From NCBI GenBank assembly GCA_007280315.1, contig QYQC01000248.1, forward strand, positions 1-20,098: a stretch of DNA of 20,098 bases, in the 5' to 3' direction. Position 1 is the first letter of the stretch. The number at the start of each line of letters is the position of its first letter. Made by a program: the position numbers and the translations under genes. Source of the DNA: Betaproteobacteria bacterium. GTDB lineage: Bacteria > Pseudomonadota > Gammaproteobacteria > Burkholderiales > SG8-39. This document shows positions 6,762-14,320 of this stretch, piece by piece. The notes below the pieces were generated by a model. It made no database searches. It was not told the DNA's origin and was given only the letters and a program-made list of their open reading frames with translations.

Positions 6762-9700
6762 ATGCTCGGACGCATTATTGAATGGTCGGCGCGCAACGTC
6801 GTCATCGTGCTACTTGGCACGCTGTTCGTCGTTGCCGCGGGCGTATACGCGGTCGTGCGCACGCCGCTGGACGCGATTCCGGATTTGTCGGACGTGCAGG
6901 TGATCATCTACGCCGAGTACCCGGGCCAGGCGCCGCAGGTGGTGGAAGACCAGATCACCTACCCCCTGAGCACGGCGATGCTGTCGGTGCCAAGGTCCAG
7001 GGTGGTGCGCGGTCTGTCGGTGTTCGGCGCCTCGTTCATCTATGTGATTTTCGAGGACGGCACCGATATCTACTGGGCGCGCACGCGCGTGCTGGAATAC
7101 CTCAACTTCGCATCCGGACGCATGCCGCGCGGTGTTACGCCGACGCTGGGGCCGGCGGCCAGCGGCGTGGGCTGGGTGTACCAATACGTCGTGCTTGCCG
7201 CCAACCGTTCGCTGGCGGAATTGCGCAGCATTCAGGACTGGTTCGTGCGCTATCAGTTGACCAAGGCCCAGGGGGTGGCGGAAGTAGCGAGCGTGGGCGG
7301 ATTCGTCAAGAGCTATCAGGTCACGGTGGAGCCGCGCAAGCTGCAGGCCTTCGGCATTCCGCTGATGAAAGTGGTGGAAGCGATCCGCGCCAGCAATCGC
7401 GACGTGGGCGGACGGGCGCTCGAAATGGCGGAGACCGAATACGTGGTGCGCGGCCGCGGCTATCTGCGCGGGGTGTCCGACATCGAGAATCTGGTGCTGA
7501 AGGCGGACAAGGGCACGCCGGTGCTGATCCGCGACATCGGGCGGGTCGAGCTGGTGCCCGATGAGCGCCGCGGCCTGACCGAATTGAACGGTGAAGGCGA
7601 GGTTGTCGGGGGCATCGCCATGGCACGCTACGGCCAGAACGCGCTCGATGTCATCGGCAACGTGAAAGCCAAGATCGCGGAAATCTCCGCCGGTCTGCCG
7701 CAGGGCGTATCGATACAGGCGGTCTACGATCGTTCCGACCTGATCTATCGCGCCATCGACAATCTGAAACGCACCCTGATCGAGGAAAGCTTGATCGTGG
7801 CGCTGGTGTGCATCCTGTTCCTGATGCATGTGCGCAGCGCGCTGGTGGCCATTGTCATGCTGCCGATCGGCGTGCTGATCGCGATGATCGCGATGCACAT
7901 GATGGGGCTGACCTCCAACATCATGAGCCTGGGCGGCATCGCCATCGCCATCGGCGCCATGGTGGATGCGGCTATCGTCATGATCGAGAACGCGCACAAA
8001 CATCTGGAACGCGCGCCGCCGGGGGCGCGGCGCCTGCAACTGATCATCGATTCCTGCCGCGAGGTCGGGCCGGCCCTGTTTTTCAGTCTGCTGATCATCA
8101 CCGTGTCGTTCCTGCCGGTATTCACGCTCGAAGCCCAGGAAGGCCGCATGTTCACGCCGCTTGCCTACACCAAGACATTTTCCATGGCGGGCGCGGCGCT
8201 GTTGTCGATCACGCTGGTGCCGGTGCTGATGCTGCTGTTCATCCGCGGCAAGATCATGCCGGAGAAGAAGAATCCGGTGAATCGCTTCCTCATCTGGATC
8301 TACCGGCCGATCATCGCCTGGGTAATGCGTTGGCGCAAACTCACCATCGCCGCCGCCGTGGTGGCGCTGGGCGCATCGGCCTATCCGGCGATGCAACTGG
8401 GGACGGAGTTCATGCCGGTGCTGAACGAAGGATCGCTCTTATACATGCCGGCGACGCTGCCATCGCTGTCGATCACCAAGGCGGCGGAACTGATGCAGAC
8501 GCAGGACAAAATACTCAAGAGCTTTCCAGAAGTGGAGTCGGTGTTTGGCAAGGCCGGGCGCGCCGCTACCGCCACCGATCCTGCACCGCTGGAAATGTTC
8601 GAGACGGTGATCAACCTGAAACCGCAGGAACAATGGCGCGCGGGAATGACCATGGACAAGCTGATCGCCGAAATGGACCAGGCGGTGACCATCCCCGGTG
8701 TGTCCAATGCCTGGACCATGCCGATCAAGGCGCGCATCGACATGCTGGCAACCGGTATTCGTACGCCGATCGGCATCAAGGTATTCGGCAAGGATCTGAT
8801 CGAAATCGAGAAGCTGGCGAAGGCGATCGAGTCGGTGGTGAAAGCCGTCCCCGGCACTACCAGCGCCTATGCCGAGCGTGTCACCGGCGGCTATTACCTC
8901 GACATCGAACCGGACCGCGTAGAGCTGGCGCGCATGGGCCTGAACGTGGGCGAGTTGCTGGATGTGGTTGGGACCGCCCTCGGCGGCGAAATGGTCACGA
9001 CCACCGTGGAGGGGCTGGAGCGCTACGGCGTGAGCGTGCGCTACCCGCGTGAGTTGCGGCAGAACCCGCAGGCCATCGCTGCACAGATACTGGTGCCGAT
9101 CATGGGCGGCGGCATGATTCCGCTGGGGCAGATTGCGCGTGTGAGCCTGAAGCAGGCGCCGCCGGCGATCCGCACCGAGAATGCGCTGCTTACGGCATAT
9201 ATCTTTGTCGATATCCGCGGTCGCGACATCGGCGGTTATGTCGACGACGCGCGCAGGGCGGTGCGCGAGCAGGTGAAATTTCCGCCGGGCTATTACGCCA
9301 CCTGGAGCGGCCAGTTCGAATACATGGAGCGGGCGAAAGCCAAACTCATGTACGTCGTGCCGTTCACGCTGCTGATCATTTTTGTGCTGCTCTATCTCAA
9401 TTTCAGGCGGATGACCGAAACCGTCATCGTGATGCTGTCGGTGCCGTTCGCGCTGGTGGGCGGCGTGTGGTTGATGTGGCTGCTCGATTACAACATGAGC
9501 GTCGCGGTGGCGGTGGGTTTCATCGCGCTTGCCGGTGTCGCCGCCGAGACCGGCGTGGTGATGCTGATCTACCTCGATCAAGCCTGGGAAAGCATCCGGG
9601 CGCAGCGCGCCGCTCAGGGCGGCAAGGCGACGCTGACGGATCTTTACGAGGCGATCATGGAGGGCGCGGTGGAGCGGGTGCGGCCGAAAATGATGACCGT

Positions 9701-9887
9701 GGTGGCGATCATGGCGGGTCTGCTGCCCATCATGTGGGGCAGCGGCACCGGCTCCGAAGTCATGCGCCGCATTGCGACGCCGATGGTCGGGGGGATGATT
9801 TCATCCACGATCCTGACCTTGATCGTGATCCCGGCAATCTATGGACTGGTGAAGGAGTGGACCATCGAGAGGCCTGCAGCGCAGTAA
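6762..9887 (+). CDS. cusA: CusA-type heavy-metal RND efflux pump, Cu(I)/Ag(I)
   Basis: The 1041-residue product is a full-length HME-RND inner-membrane pump that drives Cu(I)/Ag(I) export with the proton gradient. The N-terminus (WSARNVVIVLLGTLFVVAAG) is the first transmembrane helix, and TPLDAIPDLSDVQVI is the family signature after it. M562 (LLYMPA), M612 (LEMFET) and M661 (RIDMLATG) keep the spacing of M573, M623 and M672, the substrate methionines of E. coli CusA. The TM4 motif GAMVDAAIVMIENAHKH contains D402, matching the CusA proton-relay Asp405. These points favour Cu/Ag over Zn/Co/Ni. The ATG lies one base after the cusB stop, with GAGGGG inside the end of cusB, so translation is probably coupled. 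The gene converges with the YihY-family gene, with 20 bases between the stops and no visible T-run terminator. Confidence 0.95.
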   Translation: MLGRIIEWSARNVVIVLLGTLFVVAAGVYAVVRTPLDAIPDLSDVQVIIYAEYPGQAPQVVEDQITYPLSTAMLSVPRSRVVRGLSVFGASFIYVIFEDGTDIYWARTRVLEYLNFASGRMPRGVTPTLGPAASGVGWVYQYVVLAANRSLAELRSIQDWFVRYQLTKAQGVAEVASVGGFVKSYQVTVEPRKLQAFGIPLMKVVEAIRASNRDVGGRALEMAETEYVVRGRGYLRGVSDIENLVLKADKGTPVLIRDIGRVELVPDERRGLTELNGEGEVVGGIAMARYGQNALDVIGNVKAKIAEISAGLPQGVSIQAVYDRSDLIYRAIDNLKRTLIEESLIVALVCILFLMHVRSALVAIVMLPIGVLIAMIAMHMMGLTSNIMSLGGIAIAIGAMVDAAIVMIENAHKHLERAPPGARRLQLIIDSCREVGPALFFSLLIITVSFLPVFTLEAQEGRMFTPLAYTKTFSMAGAALLSITLVPVLMLLFIRGKIMPEKKNPVNRFLIWIYRPIIAWVMRWRKLTIAAAVVALGASAYPAMQLGTEFMPVLNEGSLLYMPATLPSLSITKAAELMQTQDKILKSFPEVESVFGKAGRAATATDPAPLEMFETVINLKPQEQWRAGMTMDKLIAEMDQAVTIPGVSNAWTMPIKARIDMLATGIRTPIGIKVFGKDLIEIEKLAKAIESVVKAVPGTTSAYAERVTGGYYLDIEPDRVELARMGLNVGELLDVVGTALGGEMVTTTVEGLERYGVSVRYPRELRQNPQAIAAQILVPIMGGGMIPLGQIARVSLKQAPPAIRTENALLTAYIFVDIRGRDIGGYVDDARRAVREQVKFPPGYYATWSGQFEYMERAKAKLMYVVPFTLLIIFVLLYLNFRRMTETVIVMLSVPFALVGGVWLMWLLDYNMSVAVAVGFIALAGVAAETGVVMLIYLDQAWESIRAQRAAQGGKATLTDLYEAIMEGAVERVRPKMMTVVAIMAGLLPIMWGSGTGSEVMRRIATPMVGGMISSTILTLIVIPAIYGLVKEWTIERPAAQ

Positions 9888-9907
9888 ATCCAGCGCTTGT
9901 GCCTGTA

Positions 9908-11251
9908 CTACGTCGACGCGGGCGTCGGCGCCAGCAGATCCCTGAGCGTAAGCTCCCGAACCTGTTCATCGAGTGCCAGGTCCATCTTTGCCAGGATGGA
10001 CTCGATTTCCGCCGGTGCGGGTAGCGAATCCGGCTCCAGGTAGTGCTCTTCGCCGGCAGTACGCACCACGTGCAGAATGCCTTTCAGCGCGATTGAACCG
10101 ATATCGCGGCTGGGCAGATAGGCGGGCGGATCGTCGCCGGTCTTCAGCAGCAGGCCGCCTTGCTCGAGCGCGGCCAGCACCATCTGCAGCGCATAGCTGG
10201 GTACGCCCAGACGCTGCGTCAGTCGTGAAAACGTCCATGGCGCCCCGCCATCCCGGTAGGTACTGCCGATCAGGTACATCAGCAGCAGCGCGACGCGTTC
10301 GCGCATGCGGTTGCTGAGTCGCGGTTCGCCTTGTTCCAGCACCAGGTATTCCGGATTCTGGGTATAAAACGCTATGCTCGCGCCGAGCAGCAGAATCAGC
10401 CAGTTGAGGTAAAGCCAGATCAGGAACAGCAGGAAAATCGCGAAACTCGAATAGATCGCGGCGTATTGCGTCGAGGAGCGCGCGAATTCGGCGAAGGCCC
10501 AGCTCGCCGCCTGCCACAGCATTCCGGCGACGATGCCGCCGGTCAGCGCCGCACTCATGCGTACTCTGGTGTTCGGCGCGAAGCGGTAGGCGAACACGAA
10601 CACGGCAATGACAAAGAACACCGGGATCGTCTGGCCCAGGGCATAGGCGACGCCGCCGATGGGCTCGGTGTGCAGCAGCAGTTGTGCCTGTGACGTCGTC
10701 ATAATGGTGGCGGTGACGCCGATGATCGTAAATATCAGCACCGGACCGATCAGGAGTACGCTCAGATAGCCGCTGAAGCGCCGCGCAAAACTGCGCAGTT
10801 GCGGAACGTGCCAGATGAAATTCACCGATTCCTCGATTTTCTGCATCAGCGACACCACGGTGTAAATCAGCAATGCCAGACCAATGGAGCCGAGGACTTT
10901 GACGTTCAGGTTTTCGATGAACTTGATCAGCCACTTGCTCACGTCCGCGCTCTTCTCGCCCAGCGGGGCCAGGAACTTCAGCAGGATCGGATCGATCTGG
11001 TTATAGACGCCGAACGCCTTGAGTACCGAAAAGCTCAGCGCAAGCAGCGGCACCAGCGACAGCAGCGTAGTGAACACGAGGCCGGTCGCGCGCAGGGTCA
11101 GTTGGCCGTAGGCGAGGTCGCGGATGAGCACCAGCAGCATGCGCAGCGGCCTGACCGCGCCGGCGCCCCAACCCGCGCGCCCATCGAAGCGACCGCTCCA
11201 GATTGCGCCGTAGACGGCGGACCGCAATCCGGACGGCTTCCTAGTTGACAT
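9908..11251 (-). CDS. YihY/BrkB-family inner-membrane protein
   Basis: The 447-residue product matches the YihY (UPF0761, formerly BrkB/RNase BN) family: a cytoplasmic N-terminus, then about six membrane helices from residue 65 to 285. Family-like segments are GLVFTTLLSLVPLLALSFSV, LGSIGLALLIYTVVSLM, the FNFIWHV-like motif VNFIWHVPQ, and LLFLIWLYLNWLILLLGA. The molecular function of the family is not settled. The protein is much longer than E. coli YihY (about 290 residues). The extra C-terminal part (about 310-447) contains a segment resembling a winged helix (SRLTQRLGVPSYALQ and a following helix), as in many betaproteobacterial members. The start at 11251 has only a weak GGGG upstream; an internal Met near residue 38 is an alternative. 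It is 39 bases downstream of rsmE, so the two may share a transcript. Confidence 0.88.
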   Translation of the reverse strand: MSTRKPSGLRSAVYGAIWSGRFDGRAGWGAGAVRPLRMLLVLIRDLAYGQLTLRATGLVFTTLLSLVPLLALSFSVLKAFGVYNQIDPILLKFLAPLGEKSADVSKWLIKFIENLNVKVLGSIGLALLIYTVVSLMQKIEESVNFIWHVPQLRSFARRFSGYLSVLLIGPVLIFTIIGVTATIMTTSQAQLLLHTEPIGGVAYALGQTIPVFFVIAVFVFAYRFAPNTRVRMSAALTGGIVAGMLWQAASWAFAEFARSSTQYAAIYSSFAIFLLFLIWLYLNWLILLLGASIAFYTQNPEYLVLEQGEPRLSNRMRERVALLLMYLIGSTYRDGGAPWTFSRLTQRLGVPSYALQMVLAALEQGGLLLKTGDDPPAYLPSRDIGSIALKGILHVVRTAGEEHYLEPDSLPAPAEIESILAKMDLALDEQVRELTLRDLLAPTPAST

Positions 11252-11290
11252 CGTGTGCCCCGGTCGCTATCCGCCGCACGGTGACCGCCA

Positions 11291-12040
11291 TCATATATCC
11301 CCCCACAGGACCTGCAGCACCGCCAGTGCGGCGACCGGCGCGGTCTCCGTGCGCAGTATGCGCGGTCCCAGGCTGACCGGTTCGAATCCGCTCGCCTGCG
11401 CCGCCTGATACTCGGCCGGCGCCAAGCCGCCTTCGGCGCCGATCAGAAGAACCACCGCGGTCGCCCGCGCCACCCGCTTCAGTGGCGTGCCCGCATTCGG
11501 CGCGAGCATCAGCAGGCGCTTGCCACCGACCGGTTGCGCCAGATAGTTGAAAAAAGACTGCACCGGCGCGACGGCGGGCACCCGATTGCGTCCGCACTGC
11601 TCGCACGCCGCGATTACCACATGCTGCCAGTGTTGCAGGCGCTTTTCGGCGCGCTCGCCCGAGAGCTTCACCACGCTGCGCTCGGTCGCAAGCGGCTGAA
11701 TCGCGGTTACGCCGAGTTCAGTGGCCTTTTGCAGGCTGTAATCCATGCGCTCGCCGGACGAGATGCCCAGCGCCAGCGTGATGTCCAGCGGCGATTCGCG
11801 TTCGGTCGGGTGAAACTCGATCAGGCGCGCCCTGGTTTCACGCTTGTTTACGGCGACGATGCTTGCCCGGTACTCCCCGCCGACGCCGTTGAACAGATTC
11901 AGCGTGTCGCCGACTTTCAGCCGCAGCACCGTCACCGCGTGGCGGGCGGCCGCTTCAGGCAGGGAAATTTCCGCGCTCGGCGACAGAGTGAGATCGCAGT
12001 AGAGGCGTGTTGCTGTGGATCGGGACAATGGTAGTTTCAT
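11291..12040 (-). CDS. rsmE: 16S rRNA (uracil-1498-N3)-methyltransferase RsmE
   Basis: The 249-residue product has the RsmE layout: an N-terminal PUA-like RNA-binding domain (about 12-80, with HAVTVLRLKVGDTLNLFNG) and a C-terminal SPOUT methyltransferase domain with the knotted SAM site. Motifs visible are SGERMDYSLQKATELGV, the ACEQCGRNRVP segment, LLIGAEGGL and LGPRILRTETAPVAAL. The usual loop sequence is GPEGG; here it is GAEGG, a mild change that need not affect activity. The enzyme methylates the small-subunit rRNA at U1498 and is a housekeeping gene. The start at 12040 lacks a strong Shine-Dalgarno. The length matches the family. Confidence 0.95.
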   Translation of the reverse strand: MKLPLSRSTATRLYCDLTLSPSAEISLPEAAARHAVTVLRLKVGDTLNLFNGVGGEYRASIVAVNKRETRARLIEFHPTERESPLDITLALGISSGERMDYSLQKATELGVTAIQPLATERSVVKLSGERAEKRLQHWQHVVIAACEQCGRNRVPAVAPVQSFFNYLAQPVGGKRLLMLAPNAGTPLKRVARATAVVLLIGAEGGLAPAEYQAAQASGFEPVSLGPRILRTETAPVAALAVLQVLWGDI

Positions 12041-12304
12041 TTCAAGGGTCTATACTGTAACTGATATAAGGATCTGTCTGCGCGCAAGGATGCGTAAGCC
12101 TTTGCCTATAATCAATCTTATGGATTCGCGCGTACCGGTCTAGCTCCGGCTGATTGCCGCATCGAGCTTCGCGCTCACGCCGCGACCGGCCTCGTCTCAT
12201 AGGGCGCAAAATTCAAACTTAGGTGAAGTCAATAGGAAGCAAATTGTCGTAGTTTCTAGCCTTGATCATCCGTGATCACGCTGATCAATGTTTACGCCAA
12301 TAGA
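12041..12304. other. Intergenic region upstream of rsmE, 264 bases
   Basis: This stretch has no supportable gene. It must contain the rsmE promoter, on the minus strand, but no clear -35/-10 pair could be fixed. A TATAAT at about 12103-12108 faces the plus strand and has no gene behind it. The right part holds the triple TGATCA cluster listed separately. The plus-strand GTG frame starting at 12272 is a shadow of the methyltransferase remnant. Confidence 0.45.
12263..12287. repeat. Three TGATCA palindromes spaced by one helical turn
   Basis: TGATCA occurs at 12263-12268, 12273-12278 and 12282-12287, with starts 10 and 9 bases apart. The block begins TTGATCA and ends TGATCAA, so its outer flanks are also symmetric. 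Repeats on one face of the helix are typical of an operator for an oligomeric DNA-binding protein. No regulator can be assigned. Confidence 0.4.
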
Positions 12305-12469
12305 ATACATCATGCTCAATCACTCGCTGTGCTCCAGATTGTCGTCGCAATCCTCGAACGCGGACTTGGTGTTGTAGGGCGGGTCGATGTAGATGCACTT
12401 GACCCGGCCGCGATAGAACGGCAGAAGCGCTTTCAGCGCTTCGCGGTTGAGCCAGTCGAGCGTCGGCAT
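12305..12469 (-). pseudogene. Remnant of a site-specific DNA methyltransferase (type III-like Mod)
   Basis: Read from the ATG at 12469-12467, the frame gives MPTLDWLNRE, then ALKALLPFYRGRVKCIYIDP and PYNT. DPPYNT is catalytic motif IV (DPPY) of N6-adenine/N4-cytosine methyltransferases, and the MPTLDW start and the EALKALLP...DDNLEHS context are familiar from the Mod-like family usually about 500-900 residues long. Two lesions are visible. About 50 codons that normally separate MPTLDWLNR from EALKALL are missing in frame. A TGA at 12320-12322 stands where the family has the Trp of EHSxWLSMMY, and LSMMY follows it in frame before similarity ends at about 12305. It is a dead fragment, lying 44 bases downstream of the TumA-like gene. 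Confidence 0.75.
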
Positions 12470-12513
12470 GCGTCAGACTCGGGCCGGGAAGGCCATCGGT
12501 TTCCCCAGGGCCT

Positions 12514-12876
12514 TCACGCCGCCAGCCGCATCTCGGCGGCGACGACGTCCCACATCACGGCCACGCGCTGATCGTCGCCGCGTTCGACCAGCCCCAGCTC
12601 GATCAAGTGCGTAACGTCGGTATGCACGTTCTTGTAGTGGCGTTCGAGCCGCTTCGCCAGTTCGTTGATGGAAAGCGGACCATGCCGCTTCAGATATTCG
12701 AGCAGCGCCCAGCGCGCAGGCGTCAGGCTCTTGAGCAGAAGGGGCAGGCTACCGAAGGTCAAGCGCACCAATGGTGCGCTTGACTCGCCTTTCTCCGCGA
12801 CACGCCATGCCTTCTCGAACCCGTCCAGGGCTTCGCCCAGATTGCTAATACCGACTTCAATCCGTTTTTTCGTCAT
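12514..12876 (-). CDS. tumA: TumA-type antitoxin, winged helix-turn-helix protein
   Basis: The 120-residue product has a C-terminal winged HTH (about residues 55-110): ARWALLEYLKRHGPLSINEL, then AKRLERHYKNVHTDVTHLIE and LGLVER. This is the MarR-like arrangement found in TumA/HVO_A0114-type putative antitoxins. The N-terminal half (MTKKRIEVGISNLGEALDGF) is the part expected to bind the toxin. The ATG at 12876-12874 is chosen because GGAGG lies five bases upstream; in-frame ATGs at 12879 and 12900 are alternatives. Its first 20 bases overlap the end of the TumE-like gene, so the two are translated together. In this module the antitoxin follows the toxin gene, as is usual for TumE/TumA. The antitoxin would also repress the shared promoter. 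Confidence 0.82.
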   Translation of the reverse strand: MTKKRIEVGISNLGEALDGFEKAWRVAEKGESSAPLVRLTFGSLPLLLKSLTPARWALLEYLKRHGPLSINELAKRLERHYKNVHTDVTHLIELGLVERGDDQRVAVMWDVVAAEMRLAA

Positions 12877-13189
12877 CATCGCCTCCATGGCGTCGCACAT
12901 CAGACTCGAAATCCTGCCGCAGTTTCCTGACCGAGACGAACCGGTAAGGCTCTTCCCGGTTCAGCACATGACGGTGGTCGCCTTTGCCGCTCTCGTTATC
13001 GTATCGAACGACGCTTTTCCCGCCGCGACCGTAGTACAGCCTGTACTTGAGGCCGTGGGGCCGATCGGGCGTCGCGCGCGGCAAGCGCCAGATGACTATT
13101 TCGACGATGCCCCCACCCTCAAGCCGCAGCTTCTGATAGAACAACAGCGTTGCCTGGCCGCCATCCAGGCCCCCGATTTTTCTTGCCAT
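12857..13189 (-). CDS. tumE: TumE-type toxin of a toxin-antitoxin pair
   Basis: The 110-residue product matches TumE-family toxins: ATLLFYQKLRLEGGGIVEIV, IWRLP, LKYRLYYGRGGK, RYDNESGKGDHRH and EEPYRFVSVRKLRQDF are the family landmarks, all present in order. The conserved DNExGKGDHRH segment is the likely functional centre. The full length and unbroken frame suggest an intact toxin, although the biochemical activity of the family is not fully settled. The ATG at 13189 overlaps a CATATG and has only a weak AGG upstream. A TATTAT just before the start would make the message almost leaderless. An internal start would shorten the protein but would spoil the GGLDGGQAT segment that looks like the family N-terminus. 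Confidence 0.85.
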   Translation of the reverse strand: MARKIGGLDGGQATLLFYQKLRLEGGGIVEIVIWRLPRATPDRPHGLKYRLYYGRGGKSVVRYDNESGKGDHRHVLNREEPYRFVSVRKLRQDFESDVRRHGGDDDEKTD

Positions 13190-13204
13190 ATGGCCTATAA
13201 TACC

Positions 13205-13223
13205 ATAGCTTAAGGAGAGCTAT
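13205..13223. promoter_or_regulatory. Inverted repeat, candidate operator of the tumE-tumA pair
   Basis: ATAGCT and AGCTAT, separated by seven bases, form an inverted repeat 16 bases before the tumE start. A TATTAT that could be a -10 element on the minus strand lies between the repeat and the ATG. Toxin-antitoxin operators are typically small inverted repeats in this place. The arms are only six bases, so the call is tentative. Confidence 0.35.
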
Positions 13224-13278
13224 ACAAATGTGCCTTGACCGGTCGGCTTGTAGCGCGGCGGAATTGGGTCGGATCGAC

Positions 13279-13323
13279 CTAGGGCGGAAAGCGCGCGAGC
13301 TGGTTGGCGTCGGCACTGATCAC
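13279..13323 (-). pseudogene. Remnant of a PIN-domain (VapC-type) toxin start
   Basis: A GTG at 13323-13321 overlaps the stop codon of the AbrB-type antitoxin by four bases (GTGA), the normal junction of such operons. It reads VISADANQLARFPP and then meets a TAG at 13281-13279. The opening matches the first strand and Asp of PIN toxins, which usually begin like xIxxDTNVLVR. After 14 codons the similarity ends, so the toxin body of about 130 residues is lost. The remains are very short, so the family call rests mainly on the context and the SADAN motif. Confidence 0.5.
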
Positions 13324-13601
13324 CGCCGCCGACGGCTCTTGGTGCGTTCATCGTCGGCTTGCACCGCTTCAATGAGGGCAGCCGCTTCTTGCGCGGGCGT
13401 CATGCACTTGGCGCGATGAGCGAGCGAACCCGCCAGCCCCCGCACCCGCTCGACGCGATCGGTCGGTTTGATCGTGACCTTGAAGCCCCTGCCGGGATCC
13501 AGCTCCACGTTCAACTGCGTGCCGCTGCGGATGTCCAGCGCTTTGCGAATCCGTTTGGGAATGATCATCTGCCCCTTGCTCGTTGCCCTGATCGACTCCA
13601 T
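13320..13601 (-). CDS. AbrB/MazE/SpoVT-type antitoxin, probably orphan
   Basis: The 93-residue product contains the swapped-hairpin AbrB-like DNA-binding domain at residues 1-48: MESIRATSKGQMIIPKRIRK, then ALDIRSGTQLNVEL and FKVTIKP. The later part (AGSLAHRAKCMTPAQEAAAL) is the helical toxin-binding region of VapB-type antitoxins. The ATG at 13601 is preceded by GGAG six bases upstream; a longer frame to 13646 exists but lacks signals. The expected partner, a PIN ribonuclease gene, should start at the stop codon and is present only as a 14-codon remnant. An unpaired antitoxin can remain as an anti-addiction gene or as a regulator; which of these applies cannot be told. Confidence 0.82.
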   Translation of the reverse strand: MESIRATSKGQMIIPKRIRKALDIRSGTQLNVELDPGRGFKVTIKPTDRVERVRGLAGSLAHRAKCMTPAQEAAALIEAVQADDERTKSRRRR

Positions 13602-13741
13602 GATCATCTCCGGTAAGACAATAAGGCAGGACGATACGCCGCGCAATCGTTCAGGTCGACTACGGTGTCGTCCAAGAACGCTTCAATTACGCATCCGGCC
13701 ACCACAGTCGCGATTCAATTTCGTCGCCCGGCCGGCGTGAT
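13602..13741. other. Gap between the AbrB-type and HTH genes
   Basis: The AbrB-type promoter should lie here on the minus strand. TTGCGC and TTATTG, 16 bases apart just before the GGAG, are a weak candidate. A 33-codon minus-strand frame (GTG at 13705, stop 13606-13604) ends at the antitoxin start region and could be a small leader frame, but I have no evidence of its use. Confidence 0.3.
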
Positions 13742-13984
13742 TCAGCCTTGGCGGTAGGATCGCGTCGCGCTGACGCGCACCGTGAGCCCGGCGCGCATGG
13801 CGATTTGAGCGAGCGCGTCCAGGCTGAACAGCTCAACACGGCCTTTGAGCAGGGCGTTCAAGCGCGGCTGTGTGAGTCCGAGCATTTCCGCCGCTTCGAC
13901 CTGGCGCAAATTCAGATCACCCACGCAGGCCTCGATCCTGCGCGCGAGCTGGCGTTTGAGCGGGGTCAGGGACGAGGCGGGCAT
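13742..13984 (-). CDS. XRE-type helix-turn-helix protein, orphan antitoxin-like
   Basis: The 80-residue product is a single HTH domain of the XRE/HTH_37 type that serves as antitoxin in many HigB/RelE-like pairs. The HTH spans about residues 24-50: LRQVEAAEMLGLTQPRLNAL, then LKGRVELFSLDALAQIAMRA and a beta-like tail (LTVRVSATR). No toxin gene stands directly before it, where this family normally has one, and none follows, so it appears orphaned. The ATG at 13984 has no Shine-Dalgarno. A TATAAT at 14020-14015 (minus strand) gives a leader of roughly 25 bases, which supports this start. Confidence 0.78.
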   Translation of the reverse strand: MPASSLTPLKRQLARRIEACVGDLNLRQVEAAEMLGLTQPRLNALLKGRVELFSLDALAQIAMRAGLTVRVSATRSYRQG

Positions 13985-14320
13985 AGTCGAGCGGGCTTGG
14001 TCGCAGTGGTGACAATTATATCAACAGTAGTATAGCCATATGACCGTAACGCTTATGGCGTCTGGATATTGCCCATTATATTCTTCATAATTGGCCGCTT
14101 CAATAGAATGCGCGAGTGCCACCGCGGCGACCTTGTGCAGGCCTTGATTCTCGAACGGAATGTGGGAAAGTTCTGTGCCTCACTCGCCTAACATCGCGCG
14201 GCGCCGGCAGGCGCGGTGCGTCCTGATCTCGATGGTGATTCCCGCCCGCTGGCCCGTTCCGCGCATTGCCGATATCAGCGACGTGTCGGGCTTGATCGAT
14301 ACGATCGAATCCTCGGGAAG
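13985..14320. other. 336-base gap with a broken open frame
   Basis: No intact gene is supportable. A TATAAT on the minus strand at 14015-14020 probably serves the HTH gene at 13984, though its -35 is poor. On the minus strand a frame of 52 sense codons between a TGA at 14180-14182 and another at 14021-14023 reads like protein in places (ELSHIPFENQGLHKVAAVAL). The same frame is open again upstream of the first TGA. This may be a decayed gene fragment, but I recognise no family. Confidence 0.35.

Noticed and set aside
6810..9581. Long antisense frames opposite cusA, and the plus-strand frame at 7808-9052
   Set aside because: All lie inside the well-supported pump gene, and their translations are low-complexity His/Arg/Asp/Gln-rich shadows without family motifs.
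12488..12515. GAAGGCC/GGCCTTC inverted repeat at the end of tumA as a terminator
   Set aside because: The stem is only seven bases with a 14-base loop, overlaps the stop codon, and has no T-run.
13228..13419. Plus-strand frame with AAGGAG ten bases upstream of ATG
   Set aside because: The AAGGAG is the spacer of the inverted repeat before tumE, the spacing is long, and the frame is antisense to the AbrB-type gene and the PIN remnant.
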